Positions 28,493-40,166 of a DNA stretch of 64,000 nucleotides are shown one piece after another. The notes under the pieces were generated by a model that saw only the letters and a program-made list of their open reading frames with translations, did not search any database and had not been told where the DNA came from. Each line of letters starts with the position of its first letter. Position 1 is the first letter of the stretch. The position numbers and the translations under genes were made by a program. Source of the stretch: Phymatolithon calcareum (lineage: Eukaryota; Rhodophyta; Florideophyceae; Hapalidiales); contig OZ345357.1 of the NCBI GenBank assembly GCA_977006965.1, positions 1,302,001-1,366,000 of the forward strand, read 5' to 3'.

Positions 28493-30381
28493 TCAGAGAG
28501 CGTAGAACAAACGATGTTCGTGATGAACTCCTTGTCGAAGTCATCAAGGCACTGTTGGTCGCCAACATCGGCTATGTTCGTATCGGCCAGGGCACATTCG
28601 AGCTCTTGGGCCGCAAGCTCGCCGAAGTGCGTTGGTGCTCCCTCCGTCCCTGGAGGGTCAGTCGCTCCGGTGGACTGATTCTCTCCTTCCATGCCGAGAA
28701 TGAAGTCTCGGATGATGTGGACGTGGGACTCCCCGCTTCGAAGTCTATCGCCCGTACGTGCAGCGATCGCTCCCTCGTCGCATCGATGGCCTGGGACCCA
28801 TGGTGCAGAACACTTGAAGCACTCCTTTCGGCGGCGTGCTTCTTCGAACGTGCGGGAGCGGGCATGAGGCTTAGAAGCACTGCTTCTCCTGAAGTTCGCG
28901 TTACGGCGAGGAGGGTGCTTTCGAACATCCCGAGGGTGACGGCCATAGCGCTGGAAGTGCGTCGCATCTTCTTCGACGCGAGCTACACCGGTCGGAATGC
29001 CATGATTGTTAGCATCCTTGAGCTCGTTAGCGAGCTGTAGACTTTCGTGCAAGGCCGTGACAAAGTCCTGGAACTTGTACTTGTGCGATACTAAGTTGCG
29101 AATTGGAGCGAGAGCCCATTCGAAGCCGAGAACAGCCTTGCGTAGGAAGCGGATCTTGTTCTCATCAGAGCGGAAACCACGGGGGCATTGCGGTGTGAGC
29201 TGTTCGATATGCTCAACGAGTTTCGTGAGTCCCTCAGACTTGGATGTCAAAGTGTGCTCGTTCATGAAAGTCTCGAGCTTGAGGCCCTCTAGGGTTGATT
29301 GGACCTGAAGCTGACGAGAGTCACTGTCGTACTCTCCTTTCATGAGGGAGCAAACGTCCTCATACAGCATGCCGGGCGTATAGTTGTTCAGCAGAAAGGT
29401 GCGAGCGGGGCCATCCAAGACGTTCATAAAGTAGTCCGCCTTCTGTGGCGGAGTGAGCAAATGCTGACGAGCACAAGCTTCGTAGTCACGTTGTAGAAGG
29501 TCGATGGACTGGGAGAGATCTCCGGTAAATTTTCGACCGTAAAACTGCTGGTGCACATAGTTCGCCTTCCGCGTGTCCTCGTACTCTATCGGTAAGCGGA
29601 AAGAGTCGAACGCTGTGGTATAGTGCCTCGGTGTCTCTACGGGGTGGACACGAGGCGGCGTAGAACCGGGAAGGTGACCGGGTTTAGCAGTAAACACAGG
29701 GCGGTCGGTCGGGGGTACAGTGGGAGTGCTCCGAATCGAAGCCAGCGCTGGAGCCGGTGGATGTGCAGCGAGTGATGAGGGGGGTTGATATCCTACATGA
29801 CCGGCGGTTCCGGCCGTAGGAGCCTCAGGTGGCCTGTGAGTATGTATGGATCGGGCGTTCTTGAACTTGTCGATGATAGAGCGAGTTGAACTAGGGTCCA
29901 AACCTAGAACGTATGCAAACCAGGCTTGGTTCATGACACTTTTGTGCGCAAGCTCATGATCCTGGAGCGACAGCTGCACAATAAAGTCTTGTGGGATGAT
30001 GCCAAATCCATAAAACTCCGAGATGCTGTGTAATACCTTGATGGGGAAGGTCGGGCGACGGTAGTAGTCATCGGTAAACACAGAGGGCGGGGCTGGAAGG
30101 ATGTCGGACATGACCTCGCAGACCTCCAAAGGGGCGGGCATGACAGCTGAAGTGGAGCCGGAGCTGTGGGGGATGGGGAAAATGTCCAGAATATTGCGAG
30201 CTGCACCGAGGTACTGACTGTAGAAGTCATCCTCCTCGCTGATGCAGTCCGCCATTTTCTTGAGACGAGCGTAGCGTTGCGACGCCTGCGCTTTCGTCAA
30301 GACAGTCGGGGCCGGGGCGAGGTTCCCATCTGAGGCGGGATTACCGGACGCAGAAGCAGCGGGAGAGCCTTCTTGCGACAT
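28465..30381 (-). CDS. Copia Gag (nucleocapsid/capsid)
   Basis: 638 residues from MSQEGSPAAS. The N-terminus is Ser/Pro/Ala-rich, a long helical middle (about 290-460) is the probable capsid region, and a variant zinc knuckle CFKCSAPWVPGHRC lies at 521-534 after a basic stretch. Gag packages the element RNA into virus-like particles. It is long for a Copia Gag. The last codons (ATG CCC CCA) lie in the overlap with pol, where a -1 shift would be needed to make Gag-Pol. Confidence 0.88.
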   Translation of the reverse strand: MSQEGSPAASASGNPASDGNLAPAPTVLTKAQASQRYARLKKMADCISEEDDFYSQYLGAARNILDIFPIPHSSGSTSAVMPAPLEVCEVMSDILPAPPSVFTDDYYRRPTFPIKVLHSISEFYGFGIIPQDFIVQLSLQDHELAHKSVMNQAWFAYVLGLDPSSTRSIIDKFKNARSIHTHRPPEAPTAGTAGHVGYQPPSSLAAHPPAPALASIRSTPTVPPTDRPVFTAKPGHLPGSTPPRVHPVETPRHYTTAFDSFRLPIEYEDTRKANYVHQQFYGRKFTGDLSQSIDLLQRDYEACARQHLLTPPQKADYFMNVLDGPARTFLLNNYTPGMLYEDVCSLMKGEYDSDSRQLQVQSTLEGLKLETFMNEHTLTSKSEGLTKLVEHIEQLTPQCPRGFRSDENKIRFLRKAVLGFEWALAPIRNLVSHKYKFQDFVTALHESLQLANELKDANNHGIPTGVARVEEDATHFQRYGRHPRDVRKHPPRRNANFRRSSASKPHARSRTFEEARRRKECFKCSAPWVPGHRCDEGAIAARTGDRLRSGESHVHIIRDFILGMEGENQSTGATDPPGTEGAPTHFGELAAQELECALADTNIADVGDQQCLDDFDKEFITNIVCSTLSEQMPPSDFR

Positions 30382-30459
30382 CTTGCAGTACTGCGGTGAG
30401 AACTTCTGTTGTCGGGCGAAAAAGGGGAGCTAGCACAAAGCAAGCCGTTGAATCCGGAT

Positions 30460-30774
30460 TGTCGTCGAACGGTCACTTTGCGCCTCGCGTGAGCCGCCGG
30501 TCGTACGATCGGCCGGCTGGATGGTCACGCGGGAAAAGGGATAGGTGGAATGAAAGGTGATCCGGCCAATGCCTTCACTGTGAGAACGGGCTCCGGCCAA
30601 TGCCTTCGCAGTACACCAAAGTAGCTTGTAGCTTTTACTTAGTGTTAGACGTTCTACCCGGGAGAGAGAAAAGGAAGAGAAGGGAAGCAGGATGAAATAA
30701 CACAGGAACTCGCCGGCCACTGAGGCCGGTGAGTGTAAGCCCATGTAAGCACCCATTCGGGAGTATGATTGACA
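30460..30774 (-). repeat. 5' LTR of the Copia element
   Basis: 315 bp. Contains the promoter for gag-pol on the minus strand. Followed on the right by the target duplication gatat and the second half of the interrupted 71-residue ORF. Confidence 0.95.
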
Positions 30775-31191
30775 GATATGGCGGTGGTGTTAGTCGGGCT
30801 TGGTAGGGAAGACTCCGACTGATGCTCCCAACGGGAGCTGAGAACCTGATGTGTACTGATGTGTCCTTTATTTGAATTAAAAATTTTGTGCCACGCGCCG
30901 TTGCCGACATTAGGACATTCTCGCTTTTTCGGCCAAAAACGAGGGTGCCCGGTGTCCCGCCCTAACTGCTTGTTTTTGAGGCAATCAGCACCGACTTTGT
31001 CTCTAGGTGACACTTGTCGTGGTGGCCTACTGCTTCACCTGACAGTTTTTAAAATGGTGGAAGGAAAGTAATTTTTTAATTAAAATATCGCATTGCACAG
31101 CAAAATCTGCCGACTTATGGATAGGACGGTTACTGTATGCCTGTCTCAAATAAATTGCCACCAACCTGATCCTCCTTCGTCGCATATACAT

Positions 31192-31220
31192 TGTACCCGG
31201 ATGATGATCATCCGGGTACA
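31192..31220. repeat. 29-bp hairpin upstream of Sel1-like gene, unit 2
   Basis: Same perfect inverted repeat as at 9015-9043, about 255 bases before the ATG. Confidence 0.85.
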
Positions 31221-31356
31221 GCTGTATCAAAAACATTCTTTTAAAATAAAGTAGATTTTAATGTAAAGAGCCGGGGAAGGTGTTTCTCTGAGACGTGTCC
31301 GTCTCTCCAACACTCGACCTGATAAGATCTACTGACCTCTGACCACCACTACAGTA

Positions 31357-31371
31357 CAATTTGGTACAGTA
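31357..31371. repeat. TACAGTA footprint, unit 2 leader
   Basis: Unit 2 reads tttggtacagtactcttc where unit 1 reads tttggtactcttc, again 5 bp at a TA. A few bases upstream unit 1 has one more CAGTA than unit 2. Confidence 0.6.
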
Positions 31372-31476
31372 CTCTTCAACGAGCTCCAAAACAACAGTGC
31401 TTCATCTAGTACCATTTTCCGCCGTGCGACCGACGACCTCCGTTCTTCTAGCATTGCGGTTTTGCAAAAATTCAAA

Positions 31477-34400
31477 ATGTCTTGTGAACTACCGTGCAAT
31501 CCGTGGATCGTCTACACCGTCTACGCCGCCGCTTTCATCCCGCTCGCATTCATTTACGGCATGGACTTCATCACTGACAGGTGGAGGCCGATTCGTAAGA
31601 CCTGGCAGAACGGCATGACTCAGCTGTGCATCTCACTGCCTTGCCTTGCGTATGTCATGTACTACATTGTTCTCCAAATCGGCGGTGAGGACCACAAGGA
31701 GGCAGCTTCCGCTATCACAGTGGCAGTATTCAACGCGTACCACGTTGTTCGAACGGTTTGGGGTCTGTTGCAGCTTTCTGAATTTCGAAACTGGAACGTT
31801 CATGCCTTAAAATGTCTTATCAATCTTCGGTACAAGGCATCAAAACAGCGGCAGCCCACCAATTTGTTGTCAAGAGTCCGTGACTTTTGCTTGTTCTGGA
31901 AAAAAGAAAGCAATGCTATTGATGAGGAGCTGGAAACATCCGGTATGTCGCTGAGAGATGTTGAGAGAACAGTGGACAATGAAATGCTTGTCAACAGCTC
32001 ACTCATTGACAATGAGATCGCTGGTCATGACCTCCCAATGCGCCCCGTTTTGCATTCCCGCGTTGAGTACAGTGACCAGGAACGACACGGTCGCTTCGCA
32101 CGATTTGTTGCGTCGCATTTGAGATCTACGCTACCGGAAGAATGCGCCGTCCGTTGGCTAGTGTCATTCCTCGCAAAGTTTGGAAGTCGATGGCTTGCTG
32201 ATACCAAGCATTTGTCTGACGCCAAATGTGATGGCTTCCGCAGCGAAAGGAGGTGGAGTAAATCTCGAGATCTTGCAGTTGTGGCAATGATGCACACAAC
32301 GAACGGGATGGTGACTGAGATCGGATCAACAGAAAATTTTGTTTCTCCGTTTTCTCCGTTTCACAAGTTTTGCATTGCCCCTAACAGCTGCGTTGACTCC
32401 AAAGTTGACGTCAGTGAAATACACTCCCTTCCTTTTAAAATGGACGGGTACAAGAACCCGGAACCTGGCGAAATCAACGTGTTTGACTTTGCCCGTCAAG
32501 CAGCAACGATAAAAGACGCTGTAAGAGATGACTGGCATAAAGCGTCTCTGAACAAATTGGATGATGAAGAGAGAACGGCGGTCGAGAACATGTCTGCTGC
32601 GCAGCTAGCTTGTTTCGCCAAGCTTATGCATCAGGACCAAATGCACTGGAAGAAGACTGAAAGACGTCCTCACCGTGTGCGTTTTGTTGACGACCTGTTG
32701 TCCCGCACCTTCAGCTACCAGTTAGGTGGAGATCGTGAGCAAAGTATTGATGAAATCCTCAAGAGACTTCCCTTCCACCTGCCCGGCCGTCAACGTCGGG
32801 TCTGGTCGCTGAATGATAGAGTGTTTCAAGAGAGCATTCATATGGACAACTACGTTTCTCTGGAGAGTGGTGACAGAAGTGATTCTTCTTTTGAGACCTT
32901 ACAACTCACGACTGAAGAAGATGGACAGCGTTCCGCTTTTCAACAGCAGGTCAACCTCGAAACCGCCCGACTTCAGGCAAATAGCGTGACTCCTGGCGGA
33001 ATGAAAACAAGTCGCTTCATCGGGTGTGTCACTGAAATTGTGCGGAGTGCGCTTGCAGAATGGGTCGAAAAGTTCGGCAACGATACCACCGGCTGGTCGT
33101 CACGTATTTCTACTATGGGATTGAGCTTTCCGTGCAGTGCACAGCTATGCTCCACATTTCAGGAAATCGAGGAGGACAATACCCGTGCTCATAGGTGGAG
33201 TATGAGACTGGTTTGGGAAATCCAATCATTCTTGGGGTGGAAAGTTGGAAAAGAGCTGGAAGAGAATGACACAGACCTGCGAAGGTCAGAAGCACTCGTG
33301 ATGCTGTTTATTCTTGGTTTTCCATCACTACGAATCGAACGCAATGATTGCGGAGAGTGTGAAAGTACAGCCACGGAGAGCAATGACACTGTGATCACTC
33401 TCGAGAGTGATGGGGTACAGAAATTTACAGTGGCACCGATTGGCGGTCCTCAAAAAATTGTGATTACAGTTGAAGTGAACGTTGAGGCCAGATGGGTCTC
33501 TTTGCGCATGGAATTGGAAGGTGTTGTATTTGACTGGCAAGGTTGGAAAGACACATTCATGGGCAGCATGTGTGCACAGAAAAGATGGAGACTAAGTCGC
33601 GGGATCTCGAAGCATGAAACACTCCGCGAAGAAGGGAATCAATCTCAACTTTCCGAATCTTTTCAGAGGATTGACATATGTGATGTTTGGACTGGTTGGC
33701 CCCCATTCATGCCGGAGATTGCCCAATATGAGAACTGGACAGAACCAGATATTGAATATATCGAGCGTTTGAATTCTACACTGGATGCCCACTATCATAG
33801 TCAGTCGAGAGAAGAGGTCGGACGTGTGTACGAGGATGGAAGGGTCGCGCTTGAAGGTGGTCGCAAGAACGAGGCGATGATTGTTTTTGGGCGTTGCATA
33901 GCAGAACAAGGAGACAGACGCGCTTTGCAAGATTTCGCCGATATTCTTCTGCAACAGAATCCTGTGAACTGGAATGATTCATACCGATTGTTTTCCAGCA
34001 TGTACTCATGGTACGAGATATTGATTAATCGAAGACCAAGAGAGTTGGGCCATGACGTTTCCAATGAAATGGATCTTCAGCTACTGGCAGACGAGTGTGG
34101 ACGTTTGTTGGAATCGACGGAAGACGTTAATTTTGATGAACTGAAAGCCTTTTCGTTGTTTCATGTGAACGGGCCAGAGAATGCTGTGTCGGAGGCAGCC
34201 GTTTGTACAATGGAATCTATTCTTGTGAAAGAGAATACGACATATGACCGTGAAATTGCACTCCATCTCGCTATCGCGTATCAAAGTCTATACGTGGAGT
34301 CGCGTGACTTGTTACAAAGGCAGCTCGCAGTACATGCTATTGTGCGAGCGGGCATTGATGGTCCAGATGACTTTGGTGCTCCACTCGGGATGTTACTCGA

Positions 34401-35226
34401 AAAAGGATTTTACACTTTTCGTAACAAGAAGCACATCTCCGCGTTGATCTCGCCCTTTTATTGTGGTGATGGGAAACGGTTGCAAGAACTATTTGAAAGG
34501 CTGTTCCTCATGCCTGAAACTCCAGACGGACACATAGATGGAACTCGGCTCTCATTCGGAATGGGCAATCATCCAAAAGTCGCTATCAGAGTTTACAAGA
34601 AGATGCTGGATGAGAAGAAAGATGAGGAGGAAGATGAGGAACGAGTATTTGCGACCGCATCTAATCGTCTGGGATTGATATATCACCGGGGAAGACCAGA
34701 TGTTCCGATCAACACTTCGCATGCGAAAAACAGCTACTCGAATGCAATCGAGCGTGGGTCCACAGAAGCTCTTTGTAACATGGGTGTTTTACTAAATGGA
34801 AACCAGGCCGAGGGCGATAACATTTCGTCACTGGAAGAGGCTGTAGCGTTCGGGAACAGTACAGCAATGAATAACCTGGGAGTGGCGTACGATCTTGGAA
34901 ACGGAGTCGAGCGGAATGCTGTGGAAGCCAAGAAGCTCTACGAGCAAGCCATTGAAAAAGACCAAAATCCGATTGCTATTTTTAATCTCGCCCTCATGTA
35001 CAAGTTTGGCGATTCTGAGTTTCGAAGCGAAGAGAAAATTGCCGAGCTGATGGACCGATTTTACAGACCAGACATGGACACGTCAGGGATGTTCGTTTTG
35101 ATGCAGGAAATTTCGAAGTTCTCAAATGCGGGGACCATGGAAGCACGAAACACTGATAGTTGGAAGGTGAAGGTGGAAGAAATCGACGACTGTTTGGCAT
35201 ATGTGAAAGTGAAAGACGGAGAGTGA
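31477..35226 (+). CDS. membrane protein with C-terminal Sel1-like repeats, copy 2
   Basis: 1249 residues, same architecture as copy 1. Against copy 1 the central part (about 32830-33660) differs at only a few bases, whereas the loops are replaced: FQRIDICDVWTG for IQRIRAPGQYREYNFWTG, QYENWTEPDIEYIERL for QYEFKEDDYGIYISDIKRL, VNWNDSYRLFSSMYSWYE for VNSDDTDRLWYDMHSWYK, KENTTYDREIAL for KKNDPEIAL, and a Lys/Glu-rich insert (DEKKDEEEDEER) near residue 1045. The N-terminal loop KASKQRQPTN replaces RASYHPPSRLSLFTTN and the acidic DSD run is lost. All length changes are multiples of three. Poly(A) signal follows near 35325. The Copia and MITE insertions lie upstream in its leader. Confidence 0.85.
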   Translation: MSCELPCNPWIVYTVYAAAFIPLAFIYGMDFITDRWRPIRKTWQNGMTQLCISLPCLAYVMYYIVLQIGGEDHKEAASAITVAVFNAYHVVRTVWGLLQLSEFRNWNVHALKCLINLRYKASKQRQPTNLLSRVRDFCLFWKKESNAIDEELETSGMSLRDVERTVDNEMLVNSSLIDNEIAGHDLPMRPVLHSRVEYSDQERHGRFARFVASHLRSTLPEECAVRWLVSFLAKFGSRWLADTKHLSDAKCDGFRSERRWSKSRDLAVVAMMHTTNGMVTEIGSTENFVSPFSPFHKFCIAPNSCVDSKVDVSEIHSLPFKMDGYKNPEPGEINVFDFARQAATIKDAVRDDWHKASLNKLDDEERTAVENMSAAQLACFAKLMHQDQMHWKKTERRPHRVRFVDDLLSRTFSYQLGGDREQSIDEILKRLPFHLPGRQRRVWSLNDRVFQESIHMDNYVSLESGDRSDSSFETLQLTTEEDGQRSAFQQQVNLETARLQANSVTPGGMKTSRFIGCVTEIVRSALAEWVEKFGNDTTGWSSRISTMGLSFPCSAQLCSTFQEIEEDNTRAHRWSMRLVWEIQSFLGWKVGKELEENDTDLRRSEALVMLFILGFPSLRIERNDCGECESTATESNDTVITLESDGVQKFTVAPIGGPQKIVITVEVNVEARWVSLRMELEGVVFDWQGWKDTFMGSMCAQKRWRLSRGISKHETLREEGNQSQLSESFQRIDICDVWTGWPPFMPEIAQYENWTEPDIEYIERLNSTLDAHYHSQSREEVGRVYEDGRVALEGGRKNEAMIVFGRCIAEQGDRRALQDFADILLQQNPVNWNDSYRLFSSMYSWYEILINRRPRELGHDVSNEMDLQLLADECGRLLESTEDVNFDELKAFSLFHVNGPENAVSEAAVCTMESILVKENTTYDREIALHLAIAYQSLYVESRDLLQRQLAVHAIVRAGIDGPDDFGAPLGMLLEKGFYTFRNKKHISALISPFYCGDGKRLQELFERLFLMPETPDGHIDGTRLSFGMGNHPKVAIRVYKKMLDEKKDEEEDEERVFATASNRLGLIYHRGRPDVPINTSHAKNSYSNAIERGSTEALCNMGVLLNGNQAEGDNISSLEEAVAFGNSTAMNNLGVAYDLGNGVERNAVEAKKLYEQAIEKDQNPIAIFNLALMYKFGDSEFRSEEKIAELMDRFYRPDMDTSGMFVLMQEISKFSNAGTMEARNTDSWKVKVEEIDDCLAYVKVKDGE

Positions 35227-35540
35227 AATATGAAGATGTCCTTCGGAGACGAGGAACTACAGTACTAGAAGGAAATTTGAAATTGTATAGCTATACAGTA
35301 CAGTACAGTACATTGGAGAAAATAAAACTTGATTGGTGAATTCATCACATTTGTCTTCGAGATTGTTGTCAAACGGGGCGGAGTTCAATTGAACAGGGCG
35401 AAGAGAAAATGTTGGATTTAGTAAATGTGAGTACATGCTCTTCGGGACTACTGTAAACTAAACTGCATGTCGTGGTCTGGTGAGCAAACAGGATATACAG
35501 TACGCGTTGTCCTGCATTTGGTTCATTTAACTTGTAATTT

Positions 35541-36913
35541 TTGGCTCTGCTGATTTTAAATTCACGCACCCTCGCCCTCCTCTGGGCGCACCGTCTCGAC
35601 GCCTCCGTGCGCACCCTCTGCGATCTACGTCTCTCGTCCGATCTCTTCGCCCACTCCTTCGTCCTCGCGTCCGCCTCGCCCGTCCTCGCAAAATCCTTCG
35701 CCTCCCGCACCTCCTCTCCGCTCCTCTCCAACGCGTCCTCGCACGTACAGCACGCTGCACTCGCCTTCGCCTACATCTTGCCGACCTTCTCGAGCTTGCC
35801 GCCCTCTGCTCCGCCCTAGTAATGCCGCGCGCGGTCGCGCACATCGACCGCGCACTCGCCGCGTCCGTCGCCCCGATACGGCGCTCGCGGCGCTGCGCGC
35901 TGCGGCACCACTGCAACGATTACGGATTGTGGATTGGGGGAATTGGCGGAGGGGGAGGTGATGAATGCGAGGAATCAACAGGCGGTGCTTCTTGAGGGAT
36001 TATTGCCGCTAAGATGGTATAAGAATTTGAAGTTTCGGACGAGTAGTGCTTCCGCTATGCTGTTTACGATTGTTGAGCCCAACTGGTCGGTTTGTATGAA
36101 GAGGGTGCGGTCGGAGTCAAGGTCGTTTGCTAATCATCGATGATTGCTGTGGGTTGACCCTTTGCGACGGCGGCGGCGGCGGCTGCCGCGCGGGTGAGAC
36201 TGAGGAGGGAGCGTCGCAACAGTTCCCTCGTCCTACTTTGGCAGGGTCAAGTTCCACCGCTGCTGTGGAGGGTGGTGCGGATTACATTTCGTTGTTTTTG
36301 TGTTGAGAATCGGAAGAGGAACGAGCGTCGTCTGTGTCCATGCGTGTCGACTATGCGCTGTTTGTTGCCTCCGCGGAGGAGGAGTATGGGATGGAGAGGA
36401 AGGTATGCACGGGAAGGACGCTCTCGGCGGATGGACAGGCAATGGGATTTCGACGACATACGCGTCGTTCACGGATTTTGGAACGTTGTGTTCATAACGC
36501 GAAAAGAGATGAGATTGTTATCGGCGCTCATGTGGTCGACCACATATCCGGTGCAGAGGGCAGTGGGGTTGAACGACCGGATGTGGAGAGGTTGGAAGTG
36601 TCGAAGATTGCAACGGATTCAAGTAAGCGGTCGTCGCACAGTACGGAACGATCGCCATTGTCACTGCCGAGACCGGGGTCCATTGAGTGGCAGAGATACG
36701 TTGCGCGATTTGCCGCTGAGCATTGTGCTGCACCCTGTGTTGCAGACGGCGGCCGGACGCGCTTTTCTCAGTCTGGAAGCAGAAATGCTGAGGGCGAATG
36801 AGAAAGAGGCGAGGAGAAACTTGGGAGTGCAAAAACCGGATGAAGCTTTCCTGCGTGGATCTAGCGCGGTGAATGTGAATGTGAAGGAGGCGGAGGGACA
36901 GGCGGGGAAATGA
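35541..36913 (+). pseudogene. BTB-BACK protein pseudogene, unit 2
   Basis: Same structure and same BACK deletion as unit 1, so these two copies share a more recent history here than either does with unit 3. A single base change also alters the first frame end (CCCTAG instead of CCCTGG). Confidence 0.6.
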
Positions 36914-37164
36914 GGGAGGATGATGTGCGGTGGACGATGATTGCAATCGGCAGATATACTTTTGTATACTGTACAGTAGTACTGTAGTTTACGTTGATTT
37001 CGACATTTTGTTGTGTTTCGTTAAACAACTACAGTAGCTGACTTTTATATACTGTATTTTAGGGAGTGCAGAGGCACTGCACTTTTTATCTGTTAATATT
37101 TGTGCGCGATATCGCGCATTTTGCCAGACTTGTCAGCACATGATAGACTACAGTACAAGTAAGG

Positions 37165-37473
37165 TTAATCCAAATTTTTGAAAATAGAAGCACCACATCC
37201 GTTGTTTCGGTTATCATCGCCTCCCATGGTTTCGTTTTTGCCGGCGAATGAGCCTGCCTTCGCTGTACCATAGTTTTGCGCATCGACATGCGGGCACAGC
37301 TCTTCGCTACTGTATCCTCCCCAACAGAGTGATCTCCTTGGTATTCTGCGGTGGCGGGATTATGTCCAAGTATTCGCGATGTGACGTTGCACGTCGTGAG
37401 GTTTTCAGGGTCAGTAGGAGGTTGTGTACCGGTTGGCGGAATCGCTCTGTTGATCAGCAGTATTCTTAGACAT
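37165..37473 (-). CDS. possible small two-exon gene, unit 2
   Basis: Exon 1 37473-37430, exon 2 37309-37165, same splice signals as unit 1. One GAC-to-GAT change is synonymous in the spliced frame. Low support. Confidence 0.28.
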
Positions 37474-37980
37474 TGAGCTTCTTCGCATTCAGGCGCGGAG
37501 TACTTACAACATGGTTTTGGACTGACGGCCGGTTGTGTCGTTAGCATAGGTCATCATCCATTGCTTGGAGACAAACCTTAGCACCCATCGCAAACGGCGG
37601 AAGGATCGTAACGATGGAAATTGGGATACTGAGGATTCAAATTTGATGCGAATGCCCGGAGGGCACAATCAACCTTATTGCATCCGCCTTTATCCTTAAC
37701 TTGGTGGTGAGCGAGAAGGAATGCAATAAATGGGCACACTGCCCGCTGCACTAGAAGCTCAGGAAGGAATCGTCTAATAGTGGCGTTCAGATGCGATACA
37801 TGGGGTCTAGATTTTCACCTTCACATGCAAGTCCACATTACTGCACACTCATCTCTCGCACGTAGAACTGCTCTCAACTTTTTATCAGTATACAAGCTGT
37901 AGGCTCACCGCTCATACAGCAAACTGGAACAGGAGGCAAACTTGCCGTCGCCCGTGCTTACCCATAGAGTCGCGCGGGAT

Positions 37981-38928
37981 TTACAAAGCTTTTGCACATT
38001 TAAACGTTACTCGCTGCAGTAGGTTTGACGAACTTTTCCGCCTCGATTTATCGTTCTTTCTCGACGCCTTTTTTGCACTGTTCTTAACGCCAGAACCGGC
38101 TGCTGCACCGCTTTTCTAAGTTCCGCCTTTCCCCTTCGACCTCCAGTTAGCGTGTTTTGATGACCCGCCCTTATCGCCACGCCTGCCTGAGTCTTTCGTT
38201 TTGGAGACAGGACCAGACGGCGGCATTCCTGATGATCCGCTGTCATGTCCATAGTCATGCGAAGACCTCTTAGTCATGTAAAGCTCTTTGTCCAACTTGT
38301 TCTTTGCTTCAAGCAGAGCCATGAACTTGAGGTGCTCTATTTCGCAAATGCGCTGACATTCCGCCGCCTCACCTGCACCATCGCGCACAACGCTGCGCAG
38401 GCGTTCTAATTCGGCCAACCGTCGAGGGTTTGGAGGTGATGATTCAACCTCGGCAGTAGGACGCGACGAACGTGCTTGTTCTGCATCCCCATCAACAACC
38501 ATGCGGTCATCGTCCGACGTGATGCTTTCACCAATAGTCCCATTGCTGTCTGCTGTATTACCAGAGTCGGCTTTTCGCGCCCTTGGCTTCTTGCTGCTGG
38601 ACGCACTGCCTGTAGTATCAGCAGGCGTCGGAAGCTCCACTTTGGGTCCGTCATTGTCCTTCGCTGTTCCGATAGGTTTCGAATACAACCGTTTAGTGCG
38701 CTCTATACGCTTCCGGCCATCACGCTCTTGAGCATTAACATACTTGATCCCCTTCTGCAGCTTGACCTTATTTTCCGCTTCACGCTGGCTTTCACGTTCC
38801 AGCTCTTTAACATTCATCGTGGCCAATGCAGCATCTACGTCCGCTTTGCGCCTCGTTTCCATTTCCGATTCCAGTTTGTTCAACGCCTCATCAAACTCCC
38901 TCTTCACTCGGCGTTTCTTCTTCTCCAT
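37981..38928 (-). pseudogene. coiled-coil gene with nonsense codon, unit 2
   Basis: Starts MEKKKRRVKR. A TCG-to-TAG change (stop at 38116-38118) ends the frame after 270 residues, within the Gly/Ser-rich tail; the frame behind it is open to the normal end and lacks the double shift seen in unit 1. A shortened protein with both helical parts could still be made. Confidence 0.55.
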
Positions 38929-38953
38929 ATTTGTTCGTCGTTTCTCAATATGC

Positions 38954-39701
38954 TCAATGTGTCGCTGAGTGGAAGGCATACACGAAGCACACCATGGGAA
39001 GCGAGTAGAGCAGACCGCCAAGCTTGAAGCTGAAAAGAGTGCTCGGGGGCGGGACGGTCCAGCCGGCCTCACCGCCATGCGAAGTGGCCAGCCGAAAAAG
39101 AAGGGCAAGAACTTGGATGTAGCAGCCAGCGATGGCCAGTGCACTCGCGGGACCGAAAACTGAGAGGTTGGAAGTAAGAGTGACCCAGTACAGTGAAATG
39201 AGTACACCAATAATTTGAGCAGATTTTGCTGAGTGTACCTGTCTCGGCAATCATGCCAGGGAGCAGGTCGGCAAGTCCTACCATATAGGAAATGGCAGCT
39301 ACGGCAAGGGCGAGCGCAAGAAGAACGTCGGCGATAGTACCTTGGACAGTGCCGAAGTAGTACGTGACAATATCTGTGTACGTGCTCTTCTTGCATTGAA
39401 TACCGGCATTGATGACAGCCTGCGCGGCGAAGAAGGCCATGACGGCAAAGAGCACAAGTAAGCCGAGCGCCACAATGGGTCCTGATAGCATCATGGCATA
39501 GGGTAGCGAGAGCATGGATGCACCAAGGGCACAGGCGGCAAGGTTCATTGCGGACGAGAAAATGGTACCTGTCTTCTCTGGTGCATCTGCGCCTTCGATT
39601 TCACCCGCCCATGTGTACCCATCGCGTGCGGTTTTCTCAGTCGAGCTCGGAGACGCAGTGGTTAAGGGCAACAGAGGGGCACTTTCGGAATCTGAAGCCA
39701 T
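38954..39701 (-). pseudogene. truncated amino-acid transporter, unit 2
   Basis: Lacks the 11-bp deletion of units 1 and 3, so the frame runs on through AISYMVGLADLLPGMIAETG; an extra T near 39228 then shifts it, and the final part (GVLISLYWVTLTSNLSVF to LLYSLPMVCFVYAFHSATH) is in another frame. The C-terminal half of the carrier is missing as in the other units. Confidence 0.7.
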
Positions 39702-40166
39702 CTTTCGTGAGGATGGCACTTGAGAATGTACCTTCAAGGAGATGGTTCTTGACAATTAGATGCTTCCTTGACGACTGAAGACTCGAATACACTTTGGCTG
39801 ACGGCTGCTGGAATGAAGGCTGGACATATTTTGAGGAGAAGGGCTTAAGTCTCGGCTTAAGAGGGGACCATTAGATCGAGCATTGATACCCGACAAGTCA
39901 AGGAGGATGTTGACAACTTTGCGGTGTTGCGTTGTCGGGGGCCCATTAACCGCAGTTTTGTCAAGATCAAACCCCGAATTTCAATTGCGCAACTCGCAAC
40001 CAGGTAGGGTAATGGGAATTGGCCGGTGTGCTTCGGGCACGGGGTGAGGGGAGACTGTTTTGTTCGCGAGAACATTGGTTATGGCTGCCCTATAGCGTAT
40101 ACGCATCTGCACCGGATCACGCTGCTGGGCACTGTAACGCAGAATCAATTGCCCAATTACTTGTAC

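Larger units (their letters stand above)
23354..30774 (-). mobile_element. Copia LTR retrotransposon, 7,421 bp, with antisense ORF
   Basis: Two 315-bp LTRs (TG...CA ends) differ at one base. The target duplication is gatat on both sides (23349-23353, 30775-30779), and unit 1 shows the empty site. Gag and pol lie on the minus strand, so the 5' LTR is at 30460-30774. Pol order is protease, integrase, reverse transcriptase, RNase H, which defines Copia (Pseudoviridae type). A polypurine tract abuts the 3' LTR. The sequence inside the 5' LTR does not resemble the initiator-Met primer site I know. About 1.6 kb between pol and the 3' LTR hold a long ORF on the opposite strand. The single LTR difference marks a recent insertion, but RNase H is frameshifted. 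Confidence 0.95.
23181..30822 (+). pseudogene. 71-residue basic ORF split by the Copia element (unit 2)
   Basis: The same ORF as at 8430. Its 5' part is at 23181-23353; the Copia element follows; the 3' part resumes at 30775 after the 5-bp duplication gatat and ends at the stop at 30820-30822. Confidence 0.7.

Noticed and set aside
38929-39396. 426-codon minus-strand frame apparently fusing a leader to the coiled-coil protein in unit 2
   Set aside because: The upstream part is an out-of-frame reading of the transporter remnant; units 1 and 3 do not keep it open in the same way.
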